A DNA stretch of 18,576 bases from CAIQPO01 sp964648275 (GCA_964648275.1 CAZYOB010000018.1:1-18576), one strand, 5' to 3'. Counted from the stretch's first letter, positions 6,985 to 13,225 are shown. Notes: generated by a model not told the origin, from the letters alone. Made by a program: numbers and translations.

Positions 6985-7611
6985 GTGAAAAGAATAATAT
7001 TTGTTCTCGTTTTTCTCTTTTTATTTCCCACTTTGGCTTTGGCCAAGATAGGTGTTGGGGTCGGCACAGGCAAGATCGTTGTTGAGGATAAACTAGTCCC
7101 CGGCATGATTTACAAACTTCCTTCCCTAACGGTCATGAACACTGGGGACGAACCCAGTGACTACGAGGTCGGCATTTCCTACCTCGAGACCCAAAAGGAA
7201 CTCAGGCCGTCCCGAGAATGGTTTAGTTATAATCCCCAAAAATTCTATCTCGAGCCGGGACAGGCAAAATCCGTTGAGGTAACTCTTAGCCTTCCGCTAA
7301 AAACAGAACCCGGTCCATATTTTGCTTTTCTCGAGGGTTTCCCATCCAAAAAAGCCGACTCCGGAGGCGGCGCGAGTATTGGAGTTGCTGCTGCTGCAAA
7401 ACTTTCCTTCACCGTTGTTCCGGCGAATATAATAACGGCGATTTTCTACAAGATTACCTCCTTCTTTAAAGTCTATTCCCCCTGGCCACAACGGGTGATC
7501 ATCGTCATTGTTGCACTGATAGTACTAAACTTCCTCAGGAAGAACTTCAATATCGAGATCAACAAAAAAACTTCTAAGTCAAAAGAGGACAAAGAAAATA
7601 ATAATGAATGA
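6985..7611 (+). CDS. Membrane-anchored Ig-like protein, DUF916-like architecture
   Basis: A 208-aa protein starting at GTG. Residues 1-20 are a signal peptide ending ALA. One extracytoplasmic beta-sandwich (about 22-146) shows the pattern of Ig/PapD-like domains: TVMNTGDEPSDYEV, then W79 in REWFSYNP, FYLEPGQAKSVEVTL and EPGPYFAFLEGF. A single membrane helix at about 170-186 and a basic, Lys/Asn-rich cytoplasmic tail follow. Signal, Ig-like domain, C-terminal helix and short charged tail is the layout of the DUF916 proteins encoded beside WxL proteins in Gram-positive bacteria. Membership of that family is inferred from layout and has not been tested. It overlaps the next gene by four bases (ATGA). 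A role in holding the neighbouring secreted proteins at the membrane is a reasonable hypothesis. Confidence 0.82.
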   Translation: MKRIIFVLVFLFLFPTLALAKIGVGVGTGKIVVEDKLVPGMIYKLPSLTVMNTGDEPSDYEVGISYLETQKELRPSREWFSYNPQKFYLEPGQAKSVEVTLSLPLKTEPGPYFAFLEGFPSKKADSGGGASIGVAAAAKLSFTVVPANIITAIFYKITSFFKVYSPWPQRVIIVIVALIVLNFLRKNFNIEINKKTSKSKEDKENNNE

Positions 7612-8741
7612 GATGGATAACGATCATCAGCCTGCTATTTGCTTTTAGTCTCGTCTCGATCCCTTTGATCAAAGCCGATTCTCAGGGGACCATTAATGCC
7701 TCTATAAAAATAAGTTTGTGCGGGAACGAACTGGCCGAACCCGGTGAGGACTGTGATGTCGGAGATAACCGCTCATATGCCTGCCACAATCTGGGCTTTT
7801 CCGGAGGGTCCCTCTCCTGCGGCATTGGCTGTAATTTCGATACAGCCGCCTGCAATGTACCGGAGATTGATTCCACTTCCGTCTCACCGGACGAAATGGA
7901 TTCACTACTGGCTACCGGACTATTTTCCATTCCCTCGACCGAAAGTTTTCTGTCCACCAGCGATCTCACGGCAGAAGAACCGATCACTATTATTATTACC
8001 GGGACTACCAACTCAACTGTCTATCTCCCCGAAGGTGTCGTAATCAATGCGACTGATAACTCCAACTTTGATCCACTTTCTTTTGTTGCGAACATTCCGG
8101 ATGCTGCCCAAGTTCAGTCTCTGCCTCAAAACGCCACCAGCCAGGCTGTTCTCCGTTGGGGGATTTTCGGAAAAACCCTCGGATTTTCCATCCCCATCAG
8201 CATTACCGTAAATGTTGGTGATGTATTTAACGGGCAAACTCTAACCATTTACAGATCCCGGAATTTAACCTCTGATTGGACCGACGATGGCATTGTTGCT
8301 CCGGGAACTTGTCTGGTGGAAAATGGGGACTGCTCCTTTTTGACAACCAAAGCATCGTTCTTCTCGGTCTCTGCGTCACCCATTTCCACCCCTACCACGA
8401 CTCCAACGTCCACTCCGACCACTTCTACCTCCACAGCCGACTCACAATCATCTACCACGACTACCTCTAGCTCTAATCCATCAACTAATACGACCACACA
8501 ACCAAACCTGATCACTAAGATCATCGAAGTAATAATTACTTTGCCATATGCATTGTTACAGTATGATGTGAACAACAACTCTAGAATTGACAAAACAGAA
8601 GTCTATAATAGTGTACAGATATGGGTTCAAAACTGGCAACAATACCTGCAAAATGGAACTCTTGGAAGTTGTGAACTTAATTACGACGGTGTCTGTACTC
8701 TACAGGACCTATCGTATTTACTATTCTACGTCGACAGATGA
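7608..8741 (+). CDS. Secreted protein with C-terminal dockerin-like module
   Basis: A 377-aa exported protein. The signal peptide is 1-23 (cleavage near IKADS). A Cys-rich module follows (38-82; C38, C49, C59, C71, C75, C82), reading CGNELAEPGEDCD, typical of the Myxococcus-type 'CGNGxxExGExCD' disulphide repeat. Residues about 85-255 form a beta-rich domain. A Thr/Ser/Pro linker spans 256-300. The end (318-377) resembles a type I dockerin: a canonical EF-hand loop DVNNNSRIDKTE (D320, N322, N324, D328, E331) with a following helix, then a second, weaker half NYDGVCTLQDLSYLLF with C355 and C363. Dockerins bind cohesins in a calcium-dependent way, and the next gene encodes a cohesin-like domain. 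Start and end both overlap neighbours by ATGA, so the three genes are translationally coupled. No catalytic domain is evident. Confidence 0.82.
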   Translation: MRWITIISLLFAFSLVSIPLIKADSQGTINASIKISLCGNELAEPGEDCDVGDNRSYACHNLGFSGGSLSCGIGCNFDTAACNVPEIDSTSVSPDEMDSLLATGLFSIPSTESFLSTSDLTAEEPITIIITGTTNSTVYLPEGVVINATDNSNFDPLSFVANIPDAAQVQSLPQNATSQAVLRWGIFGKTLGFSIPISITVNVGDVFNGQTLTIYRSRNLTSDWTDDGIVAPGTCLVENGDCSFLTTKASFFSVSASPISTPTTTPTSTPTTSTSTADSQSSTTTTSSSNPSTNTTTQPNLITKIIEVIITLPYALLQYDVNNNSRIDKTEVYNSVQIWVQNWQQYLQNGTLGSCELNYDGVCTLQDLSYLLFYVDR

Positions 8742-9754
8742 ATAAATCTATACTTCCGGGAGTCGGCCTCCTCATATCCATCTTTTCCATGCTGATTGCT
8801 GCTTGGTTCCTTGTTCACTTCTTGACTATCCTTGGATTATTCTTGGCCGTTGCCTATCCTGTCTGGTGGTTGTTCCTTCCCTCGCGTACACCCTGTCTTA
8901 TCTGTCGCAGCAAAAAGCAAGATGATTACTGTCCGTTATGCAAGAGATCGGTGAACAAGAACGAATCAATCTCACCCTCGGGGATCAGATCCATTCTGGG
9001 AAACTCCCTGATCATTGCCTTACTCTCTCTTCTTTCCGGAGCCATAGTCTTAGGTGAAATGAAGGTTCTCCGCTATCTTGGTTTCCCTCCGACACCCAGG
9101 ACAGTTTCCTTTGTCATCCCAAGCACCAAACAGTTCCTCCTCGGGGAGATCTTCCCTATGAAACTGGAAATAGTTGGCATTAAACAAGCCGTGAACACGA
9201 TTCAGACTGATATTAGCTTTGATCCAAATGCCCTGGAAGCGATCGATGTTTCTACGGAAAACTCGTTTGCCTCGATCTTTGTTCAGAAAGAGATCAACAA
9301 TCAGGTTGGTTTTGTTCGTCTCACCGGAGGATTGCCCAATCCTGGATTTTCGGACCCTCAAGGCACTTTTGGCACCATCTACTTCAGAAGTAAGATCCCT
9401 GGTCTGATCGAAATTAAATTCCTACCCAGTTCATTAGTCCTAGCCAATGACGGTCGGGGTACCAATGTTCTGAAAGAGATTTCTTCCGTTTCATATTTGA
9501 TCCTTCCCGAAAGGGTGAGTCCTGAACGATCACTTAAGGATATAAATATGTACGACTCTACCAAAAAAAATAATAGAACTGCTAGTAACTCGACCCAAAT
9601 GCTTTTCTACGATGATAAAGCAGTCCTTGGTATCTCCACTCAACTACCTGAAGAAAAAATCTCTCCTCTCTCGCAATTCCTCATCCTCCTGGAAAAGATT
9701 GACAACACTATATTGTCCCTCTGGCGGAAGGCATTTGGTGCATTTCCCCAATAA
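8738..9754 (+). CDS. Membrane protein with zinc ribbon and external cohesin-like domain
   Basis: A 338-aa protein. Two membrane helices (about 6-26 and 28-47) are followed by a zinc ribbon, CLIC...CPLC (C53, C56, C65, C68), and a third helix (88-107). With the N-terminus inside, the ribbon is cytoplasmic and the remainder outside. Residues about 122-258 fit a cohesin fold: LLGEIFPMKLEIVG, then TDISFDPNALEAIDV, GFVRLTGGLPNPGF, GTFGTIYFRS and a closing strand after NDGRGTNVL. A polar linker (265-290) and an amphipathic tail (about 308-335) follow. Cohesins are receptors for dockerins, and the preceding, ATGA-overlapping gene ends in a dockerin-like module, so this protein probably tethers that one to the cell. 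The cohesin call rests on motif pattern only. The ribbon could pass information to, or bind, a cytoplasmic partner. Confidence 0.85.
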   Translation: MNKSILPGVGLLISIFSMLIAAWFLVHFLTILGLFLAVAYPVWWLFLPSRTPCLICRSKKQDDYCPLCKRSVNKNESISPSGIRSILGNSLIIALLSLLSGAIVLGEMKVLRYLGFPPTPRTVSFVIPSTKQFLLGEIFPMKLEIVGIKQAVNTIQTDISFDPNALEAIDVSTENSFASIFVQKEINNQVGFVRLTGGLPNPGFSDPQGTFGTIYFRSKIPGLIEIKFLPSSLVLANDGRGTNVLKEISSVSYLILPERVSPERSLKDINMYDSTKKNNRTASNSTQMLFYDDKAVLGISTQLPEEKISPLSQFLILLEKIDNTILSLWRKAFGAFPQ

Positions 9755-9778
9755 AAAAACCTCATCCTAAGATGAGGT
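9753..9778 (-). terminator. Rho-independent terminator of the zinc-ribbon gene pair
   Basis: An 8-bp perfect stem, ACCTCATC / GATGAGGT, with a CTAA loop (9759-9778) is followed on the minus strand by seven T. It starts at the stop codon of the minus-strand gene, and its T-run overlaps the stop of the plus-strand cohesin gene. In the plus direction there is no T-run, so it should stop mainly minus-strand transcripts. Confidence 0.85.
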
Positions 9779-10224
9779 CATAGATCTAAATCGACTATCT
9801 GAACTTCAAATGAAACAATATTCCCTGCAGGCCTCTTAAGGTCTTTGAACCACCTGTCCCCGATCGAATGCATATCTACCAGGATTAGATCCTTGTAGCG
9901 GAAAACGCGAAGAGAAAACTTCCCGTCCGGTTCCTCTTTTACTTCGCAGTCGGCGGGTACACGGTAGTTAAGATCGTCTCTGAAGATCGCCGATGGTTTA
10001 ATATAACCACCTTCATATTCACCTAAGTCTGCGATCACTTTCCTTGACCACGACCTCGCCGTTTGTTCTGCTCCGATGTGAGCGTCGGGTTGCATTGGCG
10101 CCAGAGCGGTGGGCTTTTTCGGGAATACCGGTTCACAATTGCTGCAGAAAAGAGATGGAGCCCCCTCATGCAACTCTATTTCGCAATTAAGACAACGGTT
10201 CCTATCGAAAGAAAACTTTTGCAT
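9778..10224 (-). CDS. Zinc-ribbon protein of unknown function, paralogue 1
   Basis: A 148-aa protein with an N-terminal zinc ribbon, C11-x2-C14-x12-C27-x2-C30 (CLNC...FCSNC), then a polar linker and a C-terminal beta-rich domain from about residue 62. The latter carries GEYEGGYIKPSAIF and DLILVDMHS, features shared with the two neighbouring paralogues. There is no signal peptide or membrane segment, so it is probably cytoplasmic. The start has a Shine-Dalgarno TGGAG 8 bases before the ATG. It lies 17 bp after paralogue 2 and shares its transcript, which ends at the hairpin directly after the stop. I do not recognise the C-terminal domain; nucleic-acid or protein binding are both possible. Confidence 0.85.
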   Translation of the reverse strand: MQKFSFDRNRCLNCEIELHEGAPSLFCSNCEPVFPKKPTALAPMQPDAHIGAEQTARSWSRKVIADLGEYEGGYIKPSAIFRDDLNYRVPADCEVKEEPDGKFSLRVFRYKDLILVDMHSIGDRWFKDLKRPAGNIVSFEVQIVDLDL

Positions 10225-10241
10225 TCTTAATCTCCAGGAAT

Positions 10242-10670
10242 TTAGAACTTTGCTATCTGAGCGTCAAATGAACCGTTTCTGAACCCCTTTTTCCTGAACG
10301 GTTTATTATTCAAGCAACGGAAATCTACCAGGATCAGATCTTCCTCTCGTGTGACCCTTACGATGAATAACTCGGTGCGCTCAAAGCTTAGGTTTGCGTT
10401 CCCGAACACCTTGATATCACCCGTCTCCCTTTCGGTGTAAACAGCCCCATGCATGATGTAGCCGACCTCACCTTCAGCCAAGTCACCGATCTTCATTGCG
10501 GGAGCGCTTCTTAGCTCCGCTTCCTCATTAAATCTTGTACTCTTTGCTGATGGCTTTCGTTGGACGGGAAATATTGGTTCGCAGTTTATACAAAAGAGAG
10601 AAGTCGTCTCCTCAGGTAGCTCTGCTTCACAATTAAGACATCGATCATTTTGGAAAGAAAATGCCTTCAT
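10242..10670 (-). CDS. Zinc-ribbon protein of unknown function, paralogue 2
   Basis: A 142-aa protein closely related to the next gene downstream. It begins MKAFSFQNDRCLNCE against MQKFSFDRNRCLNCE, with cysteines at 11, 14, 27 and 30. The C-terminal domain has AEGEVGYIMHGAVY, then DIKVFGNANLSF, EEDLILVDFR and a basic stretch KPFRKKGFRNGSF. The ATG is preceded by ACAAAGGAG with six bases between, a canonical ribosome binding site. The upstream region holds an inverted repeat that may be an operator. The function is unknown. Confidence 0.85.
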   Translation of the reverse strand: MKAFSFQNDRCLNCEAELPEETTSLFCINCEPIFPVQRKPSAKSTRFNEEAELRSAPAMKIGDLAEGEVGYIMHGAVYTERETGDIKVFGNANLSFERTELFIVRVTREEDLILVDFRCLNNKPFRKKGFRNGSFDAQIAKF

Positions 10671-10723
10671 GGCAAACTCCTTTGTTCTAACCCGGGATCT
10701 TCGACAAACTAAACGTTAAGAGT

Positions 10724-10751
10724 TGGGATACGGTTATCCCCCATGGGATAA
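10724..10751 (-). promoter_or_regulatory. Inverted and direct repeat upstream of paralogue 2, possible operator
   Basis: A perfect 7-bp inverted repeat TTATCCC / GGGATAA with a CCAT centre lies at 10734-10751. A further TGGGATA at 10724-10730 repeats the right arm (10744-10750) exactly 20 bp away, about two helical turns. It lies 54-81 bp upstream of the ATG at 10670 in a 204-bp gap. No convincing promoter was found; TTGACT lies just upstream. A regulator site is a guess. Confidence 0.33.
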
Positions 10752-10828
10752 GTTAGAATAGTCAATGTGCAGAGCTGATTTTACGTCTTATGTTCTCCAA
10801 ACTCAACCTATAGACACTAAAACCGGCC

Positions 10829-10855
10829 AAAAAAAGACCCTGGGTTACAGGGTCT
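10829..10855 (-). terminator. Rho-independent terminator of paralogue 3
   Basis: The stem AGACCCTG / CAGGGTCT (8 bp, perfect) with loop GGTTA occupies 10835-10855 and is followed on the minus strand by a run of seven T (10829-10835). It lies 19 bp after the stop of the minus-strand gene ending at 10875 and separates it from the downstream pair. Confidence 0.87.
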
Positions 10856-10874
10856 ACGATCTTACATATATGTA

Positions 10875-11354
10875 TCACACCAGCTTCACCGGCATTAGGG
10901 CATTAAGGCTCGCACCGAAAGTTCCGTACTGGCCGGGCACCCATTTATAATCTCCAATGGTGCGCTTGCTCACCATTACCAGGCTGCCTAGGCGTCGGAT
11001 CCGGGTAATGCATGTCCCACCGGACTTCTGATTGACTCTCGTATTGGCGGGGATCATCATCCTTCCGATAGGGTCCACAAATATTGTCCAAGGGACAATG
11101 TACCCTTCTTCCCCGTCCCGCATATCCTCGATCGTAAACTCCCGGAGCTCTTTGGGAAGGACATCGCACTCGGAGAGCATGGCCAGGGTGTTGATATCCA
11201 GCCCGTCATCATCCGGGGTCCGTGGCTGGTACGGTATCCTTTGAGGCTCTTCCTCCACCGGTTTACAGTTATCACAGAATAATTCGCTGGAAAAGAGAGG
11301 CAGTCGTGCCCCACAATCCAAGCAGTGACCTTTAGACGAGAATCGTCCGGCCAT
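10875..11354 (-). CDS. Zinc-ribbon protein of unknown function, paralogue 3
   Basis: A 159-aa protein read from the ATG at 11354 (MAGRFSSKGHCLDC). This start is preferred over one 33 bases upstream for two reasons. It has a strong Shine-Dalgarno (AAAGGAGG, five bases before the ATG), and it places the four cysteines at 11, 14, 27 and 30, exactly as in the two paralogues. A longer acidic linker follows, then the shared domain with RDGEEGYIVPWTIF, MMIPANTRV and LVMVSKRTIGD. It has its own -10 element and terminator, so it is expressed apart from the pair. It is the most diverged of the three. The function is unknown. Confidence 0.85.
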   Translation of the reverse strand: MAGRFSSKGHCLDCGARLPLFSSELFCDNCKPVEEEPQRIPYQPRTPDDDGLDINTLAMLSECDVLPKELREFTIEDMRDGEEGYIVPWTIFVDPIGRMMIPANTRVNQKSGGTCITRIRRLGSLVMVSKRTIGDYKWVPGQYGTFGASLNALMPVKLV

Positions 11355-11403
11355 TCTTGCCTCCTTTGTTTCAATACAATATGACAAGGTTCAGTTACCC
11401 TAT

Positions 11404-11409
11404 ATTATA
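11404..11409 (-). promoter_or_regulatory. Consensus -10 for paralogue 3
   Basis: A perfect TATAAT lies 49 bp upstream of the ATG at 11354, which would give an untranslated leader of about 42 bases with a strong ribosome binding site. No good -35 is seen at 17 bp; TTGATT at 11419-11424 is too close. The element sits inside a near-palindrome TATATAATATA just after the stop of the regulator gene. Confidence 0.45.
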
Positions 11410-11424
11410 TACCAACCCAATCAA

Positions 11425-11790
11425 CTAGAGGGGTAATATCTTCTTGATGCTCTTGGAGATCTTGCTCGTCCACTCTTCTGCCCACTCCTCAGCCTTGATT
11501 CTCTTGATCATTTCCTGCCAGCCTGGATTGCCCAGGGTGTTTGCCACGCTGGCCACGGTCGCCGAGCTTACCTTGACATTATTCTTGATGTCCTCATAGC
11601 TTCTGCCCTTGTCCAGATACACCGCAATACCCAGTCTCTTTATCATTGCCGTCCTCTCTCCGTCGGTCAAAAGATCACCCATTACCACTTTTAATTCCTC
11701 GGGGGTATTTAGCTCCGCCAATATTCCGTACAGCATCTCCGTTAGCTGTTTTTCGATGTTTTTATTAAGCGGGTTCGATGAAAGTTGCAT
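11425..11790 (-). CDS. TrpR/YerC-family helix-turn-helix protein
   Basis: A 121-aa protein of the Trp-repressor superfamily, closest in pattern to the YerC/YecD group. The family signature is LLTDGERTAMIKRL (40-53), followed by a helix-turn-helix at about 63-86 (RSYEDIKNNVKVSSATVASV). The length and the acidic/Trp-rich C-terminal tail (WAEEWTSK) fit this group rather than classical TrpR. No tryptophan biosynthesis genes are in the window, so a role in that pathway is not supported. It starts 21 bp after the membrane-protein gene, with an AGGA site six bases before the ATG. The gene downstream on the same strand is zinc-ribbon paralogue 3, a candidate target by position only. Confidence 0.88.
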   Translation of the reverse strand: MQLSSNPLNKNIEKQLTEMLYGILAELNTPEELKVVMGDLLTDGERTAMIKRLGIAVYLDKGRSYEDIKNNVKVSSATVASVANTLGNPGWQEMIKRIKAEEWAEEWTSKISKSIKKILPL

Positions 11791-11811
11791 TGTCTGTCCT
11801 GATTGATAACT

Positions 11812-12195
11812 TTACTTATTTAAAGTTATATCACTATCCGCCGCCGGACGTTTCTTTTCTTTGTGCAAGTAAATTTCCGAGATCAATAGCAATCCGAATA
11901 TCAATAAAGCATTCAGCATGCTTCCCAACCCCCAAATTCTCAGGAAAAGAAATACCATTATCCCCACCGTCCATCTGGCCGCCCGCCTGGAAGACATGAA
12001 CAGTATGGATAGTAACCAGAATATCCCTCCTGCCAAAAGCAGGGTCATTGGCAGATAGCTGCCCGGGAAAAAGAAGTCTCTGATCAACTCCGGGTCTACC
12101 TTCCAGATCATCAATCCGATCAACGCCCAATTAATGGCCGCAACCACTAATAGTCGCCCATATCTTTTCTTTCTTTCGTGTATTTTTCGCTCCAT
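11812..12195 (-). CDS. Four-helix membrane protein of unknown function
   Basis: A 127-aa protein with a strongly basic N-terminus (MERKIHERKKRYGR) and four predicted membrane helices at about 14-31, 47-67, 74-89 and 91-110, ending in a polar tail. The positive-inside rule puts both ends in the cytoplasm. No family is recognised. It is upstream of the TrpR-type regulator on one probable transcript. Its ATG is nine bases from the divergent RmuC ATG, with no visible Shine-Dalgarno, so its promoter must lie within the rmuC coding sequence if this start is right. Confidence 0.78.
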   Translation of the reverse strand: MERKIHERKKRYGRLLVVAAINWALIGLMIWKVDPELIRDFFFPGSYLPMTLLLAGGIFWLLSILFMSSRRAARWTVGIMVFLFLRIWGLGSMLNALLIFGLLLISEIYLHKEKKRPAADSDITLNK

Positions 12196-12204
12196 TGGTC
12201 TAAA

Positions 12205-13188
12205 ATGAATTCAATGTCTATTGATACCATTATTATCTTAGCTTTTCTTCTCCTGGGTTTCATCATTCTTTATAATCTTCTTAAATCCAGGCTTGAAACC
12301 ACTAAGTCAGACCCTACTCTCACCGCTTGGTTAAAGTCCATCCAGCAATCAATGGATCTAAACTCCAAGTCATCGGCTCAATCTCTCCAGTCAAACTATC
12401 GCGAACTCTTCTCCCGCCTCGACCAGGCTACCGCTGTTATATCCGACTTGAAAAAAGAAGCAGGTGCTTTTGGTGAAGTTTCCCGTTCCATGAAAGATCT
12501 CCAGGACTACCTCAAGTCACCCAAACTCCGAGGCAACATCGGCGAACAGGTCCTCAAAGATCTCATTGGTCAGATGTTCCCCAAGAGCTCATTTCACCTT
12601 CAGTTCCATTTCAAGACCGGTTCCATTGTCGACGCCGCCATCAAAACCCAGTCGGGAATTCTCCCCATCGATTCCAAATTCCCCATGGAGAACTTCCAAA
12701 AACTTTACTCCGCTACCACCCCCTCGGAAAAGGCCATCGCCAGAACCGCCTTTACCCGTGACGTCAAAAAACATATCAAAGATATTTCCGGAAAATATAT
12801 TCTTCCCGAAGAAGGCACTCTGGACTTTGCTCTCATGTACATTCCCTCCGAATCCGTCTACTACGAAATCGTCTCCGATCAGGATATTCTTGATACTGCC
12901 CGGGCTGCCAGGGTATATCCGGTCTCTCCCACCACTCTCTACGCTCATCTCCAAACCATCCTCCTCTCCTTTGAAGGTCAGAAGATCGCCGGCAAGACCC
13001 AGGAGGTCTTTACTCTCCTCAGAGCCGTCCAAAAAGACTACGAGAAACTAAATGAAAATCTATCTCTCTTAGGGAAACATCTCACCAACGCCTATAACTC
13101 CCTCAATTCCACCTCCCAAACCGCCAATCAACTGGGTAACAAACTGGACTCAGCCAGACAGCTAAAGTCAGGGGAGGAAGCTGAATAA
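12205..13188 (+). CDS. rmuC: RmuC-family DNA recombination protein
   Basis: A 327-aa RmuC homologue. The family is linked to limiting recombination at inverted repeats and carries a predicted restriction-endonuclease-like core. One N-terminal membrane helix (about 7-24) is followed by a coiled-coil stretch (about 30-95). The conserved core has SPKLRGNIGEQVLKDLI (105-121), the VDAAIK strand near 142, PIDSKFPMENF from 154 and LDFALMYIPSE near 208. It is shorter than the E. coli protein, mostly in the coiled coil. ATG 12205 is chosen because the longer open frame from a GTG at 12178 would overlap the divergent gene; ATG 12214 is also possible. No ribosome binding site is visible. Confidence 0.92.
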   Translation: MNSMSIDTIIILAFLLLGFIILYNLLKSRLETTKSDPTLTAWLKSIQQSMDLNSKSSAQSLQSNYRELFSRLDQATAVISDLKKEAGAFGEVSRSMKDLQDYLKSPKLRGNIGEQVLKDLIGQMFPKSSFHLQFHFKTGSIVDAAIKTQSGILPIDSKFPMENFQKLYSATTPSEKAIARTAFTRDVKKHIKDISGKYILPEEGTLDFALMYIPSESVYYEIVSDQDILDTARAARVYPVSPTTLYAHLQTILLSFEGQKIAGKTQEVFTLLRAVQKDYEKLNENLSLLGKHLTNAYNSLNSTSQTANQLGNKLDSARQLKSGEEAE

Positions 13189-13213
13189 AAAAAGGAGCCC
13201 CCTAAGGAGCTCC
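13187..13213 (-). terminator. Rho-independent terminator of the 71-aa membrane protein gene
   Basis: The hairpin at 13194-13213 has outer stem GGAGC / GCTCC, one C-A mismatch, two further C-G pairs and a CTAA loop. On the minus strand it is followed by seven T (13187-13193), which overlap the rmuC stop. The plus direction has no T-run. It lies 12 bp after the end of the minus-strand gene. Confidence 0.78.
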
Positions 13214-13225
13214 AACAACAAACAA

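Noticed and set aside
8390..8510. Thr/Ser codon-rich stretch as a DNA tandem repeat or CRISPR-like array
   Set aside because: There is no fixed repeat unit or spacer. It encodes a low-complexity Thr/Ser/Pro linker between domains.
10765..10950. A 61-codon plus-strand open frame between the zinc-ribbon genes
   Set aside because: It runs through the terminator of paralogue 3 and then antisense to that gene. It has no ribosome binding site and no family features.
11834..12130. A 98-codon minus-strand frame (MGVDRIDDLEG...) in the membrane-protein gene
   Set aside because: It overlaps the four-helix protein in another frame, has poor protein-like features and starts inside the real gene.
13194..13213. 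Hairpin after rmuC as a plus-strand terminator
   Set aside because: On the plus strand it is followed by AACAACAAAC, not a T-run. The T-run is on the minus strand, so it was assigned to the minus gene.
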